Part shown: in pieces, positions 18,069-26,685 of the stretch | How the letters are laid out: each line of letters opens with the position of its first letter | Numbering within the stretch: position 1 is the stretch's first letter | Assembly (NCBI GenBank): GCA_965222695.1 | Contig: OZ244967.1 | Coordinates: 3,410,001-3,474,000 of the forward strand | Length of the DNA stretch: 64,000 nt | Direction of reading: 5' to 3' | DNA from: UBA7957 sp965222695 | Lineage (GTDB): Bacteria; Pseudomonadota; Gammaproteobacteria; Granulosicoccales; Granulosicoccaceae | Notes under the pieces: model-generated | Seen by the model: the letters and a program-made list of their open reading frames with translations, nothing else | Database searches by the model: none | What the model was told of the DNA's origin: nothing | Translations under genes and position numbers: made by a program

Positions 18069-19133
18069 TCAGTTTTGATGGACAAACACAGTGCCGTCAA
18101 ACAGCTTTCGGGCCGTACGCAAAATTGCCGCGGAAGAAACCGCACCGTCGTCGTGAAAATCGAGAATCACCGTCGTTTGGCCGCTGGGGTGTTCAATCTG
18201 CAACTGTTTTGTATCACCTTCAGGAATCTCAGAAAGGCCATGTGCCGGCGAATTTTTCAGCATGCAGGCTGTAGCCACACTGACTGCACCGAGAACACCG
18301 ATAGAGGCGTGACAACGGTGCGGAATAAATGTGCGCGTTGATAGAGTTCCCCCTCGCGTTGCAGGGCTGACCATCGACATTTTGGGTACGGATTTTTCCC
18401 GGACATCGCCAAGATTCATCATGTGGCCGGCCTCTAAGCGAATGGCTTCCAGTTTACTCCGTAAGCCGTCGTTCGCTTCGAGTTTTTCTCGCGACTCAAG
18501 ACCCGAGATATCCATATCGTCGGCGCGCAGGACAACGGTTGGCATACCGTTATCGATACAGGTGACGGCTATGCCCCCGATAAGATCGGATTCGTTCCCG
18601 GTGGGCAAAAGCGCACCGCAAGAAGATCCGGCAGTATCCTGAAAAGTCAGTGTGACCGGGCTTGCCGAACCGGGAACACCGTCAATACATGCCTCGCCGG
18701 TATAAGTGACCGATCGATCGGGTGTGTTGACTCTGGCAATTGCGGCCTGGCCTGTATTCTCCATAAAGATCCGCACTTTCGTTTCCCGATCCTGAGCGGT
18801 CACCAGACCCCGCTCAATGGCAAAAGGCCCGACACCGGCCAGAATATTGCCGCAATTCTGCACATCCGTGACAATTGCCCGATCGACAAACACCTGTAAA
18901 AATAGAAAATCGACATCGATACCGGGGCGTCGGGAAGCTTGGACTACTGCAACTTTGGAGGTCAAGGGATCTGCCCCCCCCATACCATCAATCTGATGAA
19001 CATCCGGCGACCCCATCACCCTGAGAAGAAATTTATCGCGTTCTTTTATGTTATCAGGCAGATCCGAAGCCAGGAAGTAGCCGCCTTTGGACGTTCCACC
19101 CCGCATCCACATGCAGGGCGCCGACTCATACAT
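18069..19133 (-). CDS. galD: 4-oxalomesaconate tautomerase (PrpF/GalD family)
   Basis: A 354-residue PrpF-fold isomerase. Motifs are CMWMRGGTSKG at the N-terminus, GMGGADPLTSKVA, and DVQNCGNILAGVGPF with the catalytic Cys. PrpF relatives shift double bonds of aconitate-like acids. In protocatechuate and gallate clusters the GalD type converts the keto and enol forms of 4-oxalomesaconate so that the hydratase can act. The start overlaps the end of ligK by 8 bp. Context decides between GalD and plain PrpF, and here both ligI and ligJ are nearby. Confidence 0.88.
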   Translation of the reverse strand: MYESAPCMWMRGGTSKGGYFLASDLPDNIKERDKFLLRVMGSPDVHQIDGMGGADPLTSKVAVVQASRRPGIDVDFLFLQVFVDRAIVTDVQNCGNILAGVGPFAIERGLVTAQDRETKVRIFMENTGQAAIARVNTPDRSVTYTGEACIDGVPGSASPVTLTFQDTAGSSCGALLPTGNESDLIGGIAVTCIDNGMPTVVLRADDMDISGLESREKLEANDGLRSKLEAIRLEAGHMMNLGDVREKSVPKMSMVSPATRGGTLSTRTFIPHRCHASIGVLGAVSVATACMLKNSPAHGLSEIPEGDTKQLQIEHPSGQTTVILDFHDDGAVSSAAILRTARKLFDGTVFVHQN

Positions 19134-19800
19134 ATTTCAAACCCTTTTCTTCCAGCCGTCCGCGCATATCATAGATATCCAGACCAAGCTCTCCGGCGGC
19201 AAGCCGCCGGCGTTTAGCTTCCTCAAGCTCTTCCCTTTGACGTGATTTCTCCAGCACGGCATCGGCTTCTTCACGGCGCACCACGCAGACGCCGTCGTCG
19301 TCGGCGACGATGACATCGCCTGGGTTGACCAGTTCACCGGCACAAACAACGGGAATATTCACCGAACCCAGAGTTTCCTTGACGGTTCCCTGTGCAAACA
19401 CAGCCTTGGACCAGACCGGGCAAGCCATCTGCGTCAAGACACTCACATCACGTACGCCGGCATCGATAATTAACCCGACGCCACCGCGTGCGAGCAAAGA
19501 GGTTGCCAATAGGTCGCCAAAGTACCCGGCTTCAGACGGCGATGTCGGTGCAAACACAAGTATGTCCCCTTTCTGTACCTGCTCTATGGCTACATGTAAC
19601 ATCCAATTATCGCAAGGCGGGGCGGAGACAGTAACCGCGGAAGCGGCAATCTTTGCTCCGGAGTAAATCGGCCGCATATAGGAGGCGAGTAATCCTTTCC
19701 TGCCCTGTGCTTCATGAACCGTTGCCACGCCGTATCCGGCCAAATCTTCGATCGTGGCCTGATCGGCTCTGTTGATATTCTGTACGACAACATTATTCAT
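19126..19800 (-). CDS. ligK: 4-carboxy-4-hydroxy-2-oxoadipate aldolase
   Basis: A 224-residue RraA-fold aldolase. The start MNNVVVQN at 19800 has a GGAG upstream; longer starts run into the promoter region. It cleaves 4-carboxy-4-hydroxy-2-oxoadipate to pyruvate and oxaloacetate with a divalent metal. Motifs are ATVHEAQGRKG, the GDLLATSLLARGGVGLIIDAG region with the metal-site GD and the following DAGVRD, and VNPGDVIVADDDGV. The length fits HMG/CHA aldolase. It is the first gene of the minus-strand operon, divergent from the LysR gene. Confidence 0.92.
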   Translation of the reverse strand: MNNVVVQNINRADQATIEDLAGYGVATVHEAQGRKGLLASYMRPIYSGAKIAASAVTVSAPPCDNWMLHVAIEQVQKGDILVFAPTSPSEAGYFGDLLATSLLARGGVGLIIDAGVRDVSVLTQMACPVWSKAVFAQGTVKETLGSVNIPVVCAGELVNPGDVIVADDDGVCVVRREEADAVLEKSRQREELEEAKRRRLAAGELGLDIYDMRGRLEEKGLKYV

Positions 19801-19978
19801 AACCTTTACTCCGAATTGTCGCGCCGTAAACCCGCGAGTGCACGGTGACGAAAGCTTCCAATCCCGTAAATTGAATACATACAGTAATACCACACCTGAC
19901 CGTATTTTCTATTTCATTTTCTATTTTCATCCATAATTTTTTGCTATAAGCTTCCACTCAGTCTTTCCTCAGTGAGAA
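19801..19978. promoter_or_regulatory. divergent promoter region of ligK operon and lysR gene
   Basis: A 178-bp AT-rich region between two divergent genes, the usual place for LysR-type autoregulation. An imperfect inverted A-tract site at 19931-19950 (TTATAG, A-run, TTATGG on the minus strand) weakly resembles the 43-bp box found in front of three other operons here. It matches at roughly 15 of the first 24 positions, without the conserved spacing to a -10 element. No other site is clear. Confidence 0.4.
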
Positions 19979-21205
19979 ATGATGATCGAGCAAATCCCGA
20001 ATCTCAGACACCTGAGAGCCTTTAGGGAAGTCGCCCTGCAAAAAAGTATCAGCAGTGCTTCGCGTTCGATTTTCCTGTCTCAGCCGGCAATAACCCAGGC
20101 CATAGCGAAACTCGAGGCGCAGCTGCACGTCAGTCTGTTCGACCGTAGTGGAAGCGGTATGTTTATCACCGAAGCGGGCCGCTTGTTTCTCAATCGGGTG
20201 AGCCGTTGTCTGGAAACGCTTCGCACCGGTGCCGAGGAAGCCGTCAGAACAGGCTCAAAATCCAGCCCGCGCCGATCCCAGCTGGATCAATCCATTACCG
20301 TCACACAGCTGCGGGCCTTGATTGCTGTGGCCAGTGCCGGCAGTTTTACGCAGGCGGCAAAAATTGCCGGTGTCTCGCAACCATCATTACACCGCGCAGC
20401 AAGGGAATTGGAAGATATTTTTGATCTCGAGCTTTTCGAAAAAACAAGCCGCGGACTGACGCTGACACGAGCGGCAGAGTCACTGGCTCAAAGTGCGAAG
20501 CTTGCCTTTACCGAGATTCAACAGGGGTATGCTGAAATCAACACCAGCCGAGGTATCAATACCGGTTCAATCATTGTCGGTTCCATGCCGCTTTCACGCA
20601 CAGCGCTTCTGCCGTCAGCCATAAACCGGTTTGTTAAGGTGTATCCCGGGGCGCATATTCGCGCGGTCGATGGCCCCTATGACGATTTACTGCGTCATTT
20701 ACTACAGGGGGATGTGGATATGTTGCTGGGTGCGCTGAGGTATCCCGAGCCGTCAAAACGGATCGCCCAGGAGGAGCTTTTCGCACCTCCTCTGGCTGTT
20801 ATCGCAAGAGTCGCCCATCCGCTGACACGCCGGAATAAAAGAATTTCGGTTGAAGCGCTTTCCCATTACCCCTGGGTACTGCCGGTGGACGGTACTCCGA
20901 CCCGGGAGCACTTTAATGCCATCTTCGATGAAGCAGGTGTTCCCAGACCCAACCGGATTGTGGAATCGAGTTCCCTGGTACTTATTCGGGGTCTGTTGCT
21001 CGGCAGCGACCGATTGACCGTAATATCTTCGCATCAGGTTCTTTATGAAAAGCAATTCGGTCACCTGGTTTCTCTGCCGCTCGACTTGTCTCACACCTGC
21101 CGACCTATAGGACTATCGATCAGAAAAGACTGGGAGCCTACACGGATGCAGGAGGCGTTTATCAATATTCTTCGAAAGCATGCCCGGACTTACGGTGAAC
21201 TATAA
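19979..21205 (+). CDS. LysR-type regulator with two N-terminal HTH domains
   Basis: A 408-residue protein, about 100 residues longer than a usual LysR regulator because the DNA-binding part is doubled. HTH1 spans about residues 8-67 (LRHLRAFREVA, LSQPAITQAIAKLE, LFDRSGSGM). HTH2 spans about 104-165 (VTQLRALIAVASAGSFTQAA, VSQPSLHRAARELE, LFEKTSRGLTLT). The effector-binding domain follows from about residue 190. It sits between the two halves of the protocatechuate pathway and probably activates both in response to a pathway intermediate. It is also the best candidate to bind the three-copy promoter box, which contains a LysR-type T-N11-A site. Confidence 0.9.
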   Translation: MMIEQIPNLRHLRAFREVALQKSISSASRSIFLSQPAITQAIAKLEAQLHVSLFDRSGSGMFITEAGRLFLNRVSRCLETLRTGAEEAVRTGSKSSPRRSQLDQSITVTQLRALIAVASAGSFTQAAKIAGVSQPSLHRAARELEDIFDLELFEKTSRGLTLTRAAESLAQSAKLAFTEIQQGYAEINTSRGINTGSIIVGSMPLSRTALLPSAINRFVKVYPGAHIRAVDGPYDDLLRHLLQGDVDMLLGALRYPEPSKRIAQEELFAPPLAVIARVAHPLTRRNKRISVEALSHYPWVLPVDGTPTREHFNAIFDEAGVPRPNRIVESSSLVLIRGLLLGSDRLTVISSHQVLYEKQFGHLVSLPLDLSHTCRPIGLSIRKDWEPTRMQEAFINILRKHARTYGEL

Positions 21206-21227
21206 GAGCGAGAGCCAGGAGCAAGCC

Positions 21228-21308
21228 GGCTATTCAAAAAACGAATAGATGTTTTGCTTTCTGAATTTCCACGTGCCGCTTTCGCGTGATAATTTGATAC
21301 TGTATTGC
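21228..21308 (+). promoter_or_regulatory. conserved promoter module A (lig operon)
   Basis: The 43-bp box at 21228-21270 reads GGCTATTC, A-tract, CGAATAG, a T-rich part and TGAATTTCC. It contains ATTC-N7-GAAT. Exactly 30 nt later comes TG plus the -10 hexamer TATTGC (21303-21308). The same box and spacing recur in front of two other operons in this window. It lies between the LysR gene and the first lig-operon gene, so the operon has its own regulated promoter. Confidence 0.75.
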
Positions 21309-21331
21309 GGATCAGTCTGCAGAGAACAGGT

Positions 21332-22279
21332 TTGAAATTCAATCAGTTTATTTCAGAAACAAAGATCGCCTTCATCGGTTTCGGAGAGGCGGCTCAAGCG
21401 CTGTGCCGCGGATGGGCCGAAAACGGAATTGCTCCGAACCTGTGCGCTTACGATATTAAGACGGAATCCGCAAGCGATGCTGTGCGGTATTCGAAACTGG
21501 CTGACTATCAGGGCTTTCCGACGCTTAAGGGGTGTACCGATGCAGCATCGGCTGTATCCGGTGCTCATATCGTTTTCTCGCTGGTAACGGCTGACCAGGC
21601 ACTGATCGCGGCGGAGAACGCGGCGCAGTCTTTAACACCGGAAGTTTTATATCTGGACTGCAATTCCTGCTCACCGCAAACAAAAAAGCAAGCGGCCCGT
21701 GTTATCGAAAAGATGGGCGGGCACTATGTGGATGTCGCGGTGATGGCACCTGTCATTCCACGCCTGCACAGAACACCTATGCTAATTAGCGGCAAATTTG
21801 CAGCTCTGGCACATAAAAGTTTGACTTTACTGGATATGCGCCCAACCGGAACGGGTGGCGATATCGGAGTGGCGGCATCCGTCAAAATGATTCGAAGTAT
21901 TCTGGTTAAAGGCATGGAGGCGTTGACTGCAGAGTGTCTGCTGGCCGGTGACAGAGCAGGCGTTTCCGAGGCCGTTCTCGACAGTCTTCAATCAAGTTTT
22001 AATACAAACACGGATTGGAGACAACAAACCGGATACAATCTTGAGCGCATGGCGAAGCACGGTAGTCGACGTGCCGCGGAAATGCGCGAGGTGAGTAAAA
22101 CACTGGATGAGCTGGGCCTGTATTCCGATATGACTCAAGCCTCAGTCCAGTGGCAACAGCGATTGGCGGATTTGAAACTCAGCCCCATATCGGATGATTA
22201 TAGAAAAATGTTACCGCTTGTCGGCCATGGCTTACAGAATGAAATAAAAGTCGAAAGCGACAAAGGAGAAGTAAAATGA
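21332..22279 (+). CDS. NAD(P)-dependent dehydrogenase with DUF1932 domain
   Basis: About 315 residues from a TTG start at 21332. A further upstream TTG at 21305 lies inside the predicted -10 element, so it cannot be the start if promoter A is correct. The N-terminus is a Rossmann fold (KIAFIGFGEAAQALCRGW), the middle has LDCNSCSPQTKKQA, and the C-terminal half is a helical 6-phosphogluconate-dehydrogenase-like DUF1932 domain. It is first in the plus-strand lig operon and overlaps ligC by ATGA. It is not a step of the canonical protocatechuate 4,5-pathway. It may handle a side substrate or a shunt intermediate (unknown). Confidence 0.78.
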   Translation: MKFNQFISETKIAFIGFGEAAQALCRGWAENGIAPNLCAYDIKTESASDAVRYSKLADYQGFPTLKGCTDAASAVSGAHIVFSLVTADQALIAAENAAQSLTPEVLYLDCNSCSPQTKKQAARVIEKMGGHYVDVAVMAPVIPRLHRTPMLISGKFAALAHKSLTLLDMRPTGTGGDIGVAASVKMIRSILVKGMEALTAECLLAGDRAGVSEAVLDSLQSSFNTNTDWRQQTGYNLERMAKHGSRRAAEMREVSKTLDELGLYSDMTQASVQWQQRLADLKLSPISDDYRKMLPLVGHGLQNEIKVESDKGEVK

Positions 22280-23229
22280 AGATTTGTATCGCCGGTATAC
22301 CCGGTGCGTTTGGCATGAAACATCTGGATGCCGTCGGTAATATTGAGGACGTGGAGCTCGTGTCCATTGTCGGTGCACCCGGTGACGACCTTTCGGCATT
22401 TGCAGCCGAACACGGAATCCCGCATGCCACCGATGATCTGGCGGAAAGCCTTGCACGAGACGATGTGGACGCTGTTTTACTGGCTACACCGACGCCGATT
22501 CACGCCAGCCAGGCGATTCAGTGTCTTAAAGCGGGTAAGCACGTCATGGTTGAAATCCCGATGGCAGACAATCTGGCGGACGCCGAAGAGTTGCTGAAAG
22601 TGCAACAGGAAACAGGCCTTGTGGCCATGGCCGGACACACCCGCCGCTACAACCCCAGTCACCAATGGATGCACAATAAAATCAAGGCCGGAGAGCTGGC
22701 CATTCAGCAGATGGACGTACAGACTTATTTTTTCCGCAGAACCAATACCAATGCCAAAGGAGAGCCCCGAAGCTGGACCGATCATCTTCTCTGGCACCAT
22801 GCTTGCCATACGGTCGATTTGTTTCAGTACCAGAGCGGAGAAATCGCAAACCAGGTGACGGCCTTACAGGGGCCCACGCATCCGGAACTGGGCATCGCCA
22901 TGGATATGAGTATAGGGATGAAAACACCTTCGGGAGCTGTGTGCACACTTTCGCTGTCGTTTAACAACGATGGCCCCTTTGGGACGTTTTTTCGCTATAT
23001 CTGCGATAATGGCACTTATATCGCGCGCTACGATGACTTGGTCGACGGTTATGAAAATGCCGTTGATCTTTCCGGCGTCGCCGTATCCAGTAACGGCATA
23101 GAACTGCAGGATCGCGAATTTTTCTCCGCAATTCGTGAAGGCCGGGAAGCCAATTCCAGCGTGGCTCGTTGTCTGCCGGCAATGCAGACGCTGGACCGGC
23201 TGGAGAAAATTTTGGAATCCGACGGATAG
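22276..23229 (+). CDS. ligC: 4-carboxy-2-hydroxymuconate-6-semialdehyde dehydrogenase
   Basis: A 317-residue Gfo/Idh/MocA-type oxidoreductase. It oxidises the hemiacetal of the ring-cleavage product to 2-pyrone-4,6-dicarboxylate with NAD(P)+. The N-terminus is KICIAGIPGAFGMKH (dinucleotide fold). VEIPMADNLADAEE replaces the usual EKP-type motif with EIP, as in LigC relatives, and GHTRRYNPSHQ and WTDHLLWHHACHTVDLFQ carry the active-site residues. The start overlaps the previous stop (ATGA). Confidence 0.93.
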   Translation: MKICIAGIPGAFGMKHLDAVGNIEDVELVSIVGAPGDDLSAFAAEHGIPHATDDLAESLARDDVDAVLLATPTPIHASQAIQCLKAGKHVMVEIPMADNLADAEELLKVQQETGLVAMAGHTRRYNPSHQWMHNKIKAGELAIQQMDVQTYFFRRTNTNAKGEPRSWTDHLLWHHACHTVDLFQYQSGEIANQVTALQGPTHPELGIAMDMSIGMKTPSGAVCTLSLSFNNDGPFGTFFRYICDNGTYIARYDDLVDGYENAVDLSGVAVSSNGIELQDREFFSAIREGREANSSVARCLPAMQTLDRLEKILESDG

Positions 23230-23238
23230 GCCCGGGCG

Positions 23239-24243
23239 ATGAATCAGAAAACATCATTGCGCAGGATCGGCGATCAACCGGTATCGCCGATCGGGCTTGG
23301 CTGCATGGGGCTTTCCTATGCCTACGGAGCACCGCCGGGCGAAGACTATGCAGCACAATTGCTGAACACGGCACTGGATAAGGGTTATACACTGCTGGAT
23401 ACAGCTGCACTCTACGGTTTCGGCGCCAATGAGGAGCTTATCGGTCGAAGCTTAAAGCATCGCCGCTCGGAATTCTTTCTTGCCAGCAAATGCGGCATAT
23501 TCAAAAACAGCCAGGGCAAGCGGGAGATCAACAGCCGCCCCGATATTCTGCGCAAAACCTGCGAGGACAGTTTGCGCCGCCTGCAAACCGAGGTCATAGA
23601 CCTGTATTACCTGCACCGCTGGGACAAAAAGGTATCGATTGAAGACAGCGTGGGCGAACTGTCAAAGCTGTCCAGTGAAGGCAAAATCCGCTATATAGGC
23701 CTCTCCGAAGTGTCGGCTCAGACCTTGCTGGCCGCACACGCGGTGCACCCCATCGCAGCGGTTCAGAGTGAATACTCCTTATGGACCCGAAATGCAGAAA
23801 TCAAAGTATTGCAAACCTGCGAATCACTAGGTGCTGCCTTGGTCGCCTTCAGCCCTCTGGCACGTGCCTATCTAACCGGGACCCTGCATGGAATCGAAGG
23901 CCTTGCCGACAAAGATCTTCGCCGGTCCATGCCTCGATTTCAGAAAGAAAACTATCGCAAAAACCTGCAGCTGCTGGAACCCTTTCTGGTAGTTGCGGAT
24001 AAGTTAAACTGCAAACCCGGACAGCTGGCGTTAGCCTGGCTGCTTAAAAAATCAGATTGCATCATTCCTATCCCCGGTACCGCGAATATTGATCATCTGC
24101 TGGAAAACGCCAATGCAACGGAAGTGGAATTAGATGCTGAAACCCACGCCTATATTGATTCATTAATCAACCAGAAAACCGTATCGGGATCCCGCTATAC
24201 CGCATCGACCCAGGCGGAAATCGACACTGAAGAATTCCGTTAA
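23239..24243 (+). CDS. aldo/keto reductase
   Basis: A 334-residue TIM-barrel NADPH-dependent reductase. The catalytic tetrad is visible: Asp and Tyr in LLDTAALYG, Lys in FLASKCG, His in YYLHRWD. The C-terminal IIPIPGTANIDHLLENANA is the NADP-binding part of the AKR13-like group. It lies inside the lig operon, 9 bp after ligC and 12 bp before ligJ, but no reductive step is needed in the pathway. It may reduce an aromatic aldehyde or a leaked semialdehyde (inference). Confidence 0.88.
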   Translation: MNQKTSLRRIGDQPVSPIGLGCMGLSYAYGAPPGEDYAAQLLNTALDKGYTLLDTAALYGFGANEELIGRSLKHRRSEFFLASKCGIFKNSQGKREINSRPDILRKTCEDSLRRLQTEVIDLYYLHRWDKKVSIEDSVGELSKLSSEGKIRYIGLSEVSAQTLLAAHAVHPIAAVQSEYSLWTRNAEIKVLQTCESLGAALVAFSPLARAYLTGTLHGIEGLADKDLRRSMPRFQKENYRKNLQLLEPFLVVADKLNCKPGQLALAWLLKKSDCIIPIPGTANIDHLLENANATEVELDAETHAYIDSLINQKTVSGSRYTASTQAEIDTEEFR

Positions 24244-24255
24244 AGGAGAACCGCA

Positions 24256-25287
24256 ATGATTATCGACTGTCACGGACATTACACCACGGCTCCTGACGAA
24301 CTGGGTGAATACAGGGAGCAGCAGAAGCGGGAGTTGAAACAAGATCCGCTCAGCAAACACGCCCGCGGATTGATTAAGATCACGGATGACCAGATACGTG
24401 AAAGTCTGGAGGGAGCACAACTCAAACTGCAAGGTGAAAGAGGAACGGACTTAACGATTTTTTCGCCGCGAGCGAGTTGGATGGGACATCATATCGGCAA
24501 CCAAAATACAAGCCGATACTGGACCGAACACTGTAACGATCTGATCCACCGTATAACCGAACTCTATCCGCAGAATTTCATTGGAGTCGCCCAGCTCCCC
24601 CAATCACCCGGTGCCGATCTCACCGCAAGCGCGGCCGAGCTTGACAGAGTAGTCAATGAGTTCGGGTTTGTCGGATGTAATCTGAATCCCGATCCTTCCG
24701 GCGGATACTGGAATTCGCCGCCGCTTGGAGATCCCTATTGGTATCCCATCTACGAAAAGATGTGTGAGTTGGATGTACCGGCGATGATCCATGTCAGCGC
24801 GGCCTGCAATCCGTGCTTCCATACCACAGGATCGCATTACCTGGGAGCGGATACAACAGCATTTATGCAAATGATGACGTCCGACACTCTGTTCAAGGAT
24901 TTTCCTGATCTCAAATTTATAATTCCGCACGGTGGCGGTGCAGTCCCTTATCACTGGGGGCGGTTCCGAGGGCTGGCGGATATGATGGGCAGGCCGCCTC
25001 TCGATGAGCTTCTTCTCGATCATGTCTTTTTCGACACCTGTGTCTATCACCAGGCCGGGATCGACTTGCTGCTCGATGTTATCCCGGCCGACAATATTTT
25101 GTTTGCCTCCGAAATGGTGGGCGCCGTCCGCGGAATCGATCCCCAAACCGGGCACTATTTCGACGATACGAAACGCTATATCGATGCGGCGTCTTTATCC
25201 GATGCCGACAAGCAGAAAATATTTGCAGGCAACACTCGAAAAGTATTTTCACGCCTGAACGGACGTTTGGAAAAAATTAACGCTTAG
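24256..25287 (+). CDS. ligJ: 4-oxalomesaconate hydratase
   Basis: A 343-residue amidohydrolase-superfamily hydratase. It adds water to 4-oxalomesaconate to form 4-carboxy-4-hydroxy-2-oxoadipate. The zinc site is supplied by MIIDCHGHY near the N-terminus, with further conserved motifs SPRASWMGHH, NLNPDPSGG, IPHGGGAVPYHWGRF and ASEMVGAVRG. AAGGAG precedes the start. The length equals that of characterised LigJ (about 340). The next gene is ligA after an 85-bp gap. Confidence 0.93.
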   Translation: MIIDCHGHYTTAPDELGEYREQQKRELKQDPLSKHARGLIKITDDQIRESLEGAQLKLQGERGTDLTIFSPRASWMGHHIGNQNTSRYWTEHCNDLIHRITELYPQNFIGVAQLPQSPGADLTASAAELDRVVNEFGFVGCNLNPDPSGGYWNSPPLGDPYWYPIYEKMCELDVPAMIHVSAACNPCFHTTGSHYLGADTTAFMQMMTSDTLFKDFPDLKFIIPHGGGAVPYHWGRFRGLADMMGRPPLDELLLDHVFFDTCVYHQAGIDLLLDVIPADNILFASEMVGAVRGIDPQTGHYFDDTKRYIDAASLSDADKQKIFAGNTRKVFSRLNGRLEKINA

Positions 25288-25372
25288 TTCATCCGGCCAA
25301 GTTGAATACTGCAAGCAGATCCGGGTTCAAGGCTAAAGTGCAGAACAGCGGTTCTGCAGGGAGTACAAAAGA

Positions 25373-25783
25373 ATGAGCGCATACTCGAATATTCATGAAT
25401 ATCTCGCCGAGTTCGATGATATCCCCGGCACACGGGTATATACGGCCAAACGCGCGAGACAGGGATACTGGCTTAACCAGTTCGCGATGAGTCTGATGAA
25501 ACCGGAGAATCGGCAACGGTGGCTGGTCGATGAAAAATCCTATCTGGAAGATTGGCCCATGAGCGAGCAGCAAAAGCAGGCCGTGCTCAAGCGCGACTAC
25601 AATAAAATGTTGGATCTGGGCGGCAATATCTACTTTCTCGCCAAGGTCTTTTCGACGGATGGGCTCAGCTTTCTGCAAGCGGTCAGCACCATGACAGGTA
25701 TGAGCGTTGAAGAATACCAGCAGATGATGCTTGACGGCGGCCGGTCACCGGACGGTGTCCGTTCTATCAAGGAGGGGAATTGA
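25373..25783 (+). CDS. ligA: protocatechuate 4,5-dioxygenase alpha subunit
   Basis: A 136-residue small subunit of the extradiol dioxygenase LigAB. It caps the active site of the beta subunit. Characteristic are IPGTRVYTAKRARQGYWLN near the N-terminus and FSTDGLSFLQAVSTMTGM near the C-terminus. Its stop lies directly before the ligB start, so the two subunits should be made in equal amounts. Confidence 0.93.
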   Translation: MSAYSNIHEYLAEFDDIPGTRVYTAKRARQGYWLNQFAMSLMKPENRQRWLVDEKSYLEDWPMSEQQKQAVLKRDYNKMLDLGGNIYFLAKVFSTDGLSFLQAVSTMTGMSVEEYQQMMLDGGRSPDGVRSIKEGN

Positions 25784-25784
25784 G

Positions 25785-26627
25785 ATGGCAACAATTACTG
25801 CAGGGCTGGCATCCAGCCATGTACCGGCGATCGGCGTAGCGGTTGATCTCGGCAAGCAGGAAGAGGACTATTGGAAGCCGGTGTTTAAGGGGTTTGAATG
25901 GACCAAGGACTGGATAAAAGACGAAGCCCCGGACGCGATTGTTCTGGTATACAATGACCATGCTTCCGCATTCGATATGAACCTGATTCCCACTTTTGCG
26001 ATCAGCTGCGCCGAAGAATTCGCGCCGGCCGATGAAGGCTGGGGGCCGCGTCCCGTACCTGTGGTAAAAGGACATCCGGATCTCGCCTGGCATATAGCAC
26101 AGAGTTGTATTCTGGACGAATTTGACCTGACCATCATCAACAATCTCGATGTGGATCACGGATTGACTGTGCCGCTGAGTCTGATGTTCGGGCAACCCGA
26201 AGAGTGGCCTTGTAAAATCATACCCCTGGCAGTGAACGTCGTGACCTATCCGCCACCGACCGGCAATCGTTGCTGGCAGCTGGGAGAGGCGATCAAACGT
26301 GCGGTTGAGAGCTATGAAGAAGACCTAAAGGTACAGATCTGGGGAACGGGTGGAATGAGTCACCAGCTGCAGGGTCCACGTGCGGGACTGATCAATCAGC
26401 AGTGGGACACCATGTTTCTGGACGGATTGTGCTCAAGCGAGGATAAACTACGATATATCCCGCATATTGAATACTTAAGGGAAACCGGATCGGAAGGTAT
26501 TGAGATGGTGATGTGGCTGATCATGCGTGGCGCACTGGGTAAACATGTCCGGGAACTGCATCGGCATTATCATGTTCCTGCATCCAATACGGCAGTCGGA
26601 CATATTGTGTTGCAGCCGGATAACTGA
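25785..26627 (+). CDS. ligB: protocatechuate 4,5-dioxygenase beta subunit
   Basis: A 280-residue catalytic subunit of the type II extradiol family. It cleaves protocatechuate between C4 and C5 with O2 at a non-haem Fe(II). The ligands are His in SSHVPAIG, His in YNDHASAF and Glu in GSEGIEMVMW; the acid-base His is in GGMSHQLQGPRAG. The ATG at 25785 has AGGAGGGG upstream. The open frame starts 54 bp earlier but that part overlaps ligA. All catalytic residues are intact. Confidence 0.95.
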   Translation: MATITAGLASSHVPAIGVAVDLGKQEEDYWKPVFKGFEWTKDWIKDEAPDAIVLVYNDHASAFDMNLIPTFAISCAEEFAPADEGWGPRPVPVVKGHPDLAWHIAQSCILDEFDLTIINNLDVDHGLTVPLSLMFGQPEEWPCKIIPLAVNVVTYPPPTGNRCWQLGEAIKRAVESYEEDLKVQIWGTGGMSHQLQGPRAGLINQQWDTMFLDGLCSSEDKLRYIPHIEYLRETGSEGIEMVMWLIMRGALGKHVRELHRHYHVPASNTAVGHIVLQPDN

Positions 26628-26659
26628 ATTCACTGAGGAATATAAACAGCGCATAATTT

Positions 26660-26673
26660 CTAGAACATTCTAG
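26660..26673. promoter_or_regulatory. palindrome just before the pobA ribosome site
   Basis: CTAGAA and TTCTAG are exact inverted arms separated by two bases, two bases before the GAGGAGG ribosome-binding site of pobA. It could be an operator or a small hairpin affecting translation. The 58-bp gap between ligB and pobA contains no other motif. Confidence 0.35.
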
Positions 26674-26685
26674 TGAGGAGGAGCT

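Noticed and set aside
19931..19950. Fourth copy of the 43-bp regulatory box in the lysR-ligK gap
   Set aside because: Only about 15 of 24 positions match, the TGAATTTCC end is missing and the distance to a TGTAT element is about 25 rather than 30; kept only as a weak candidate.
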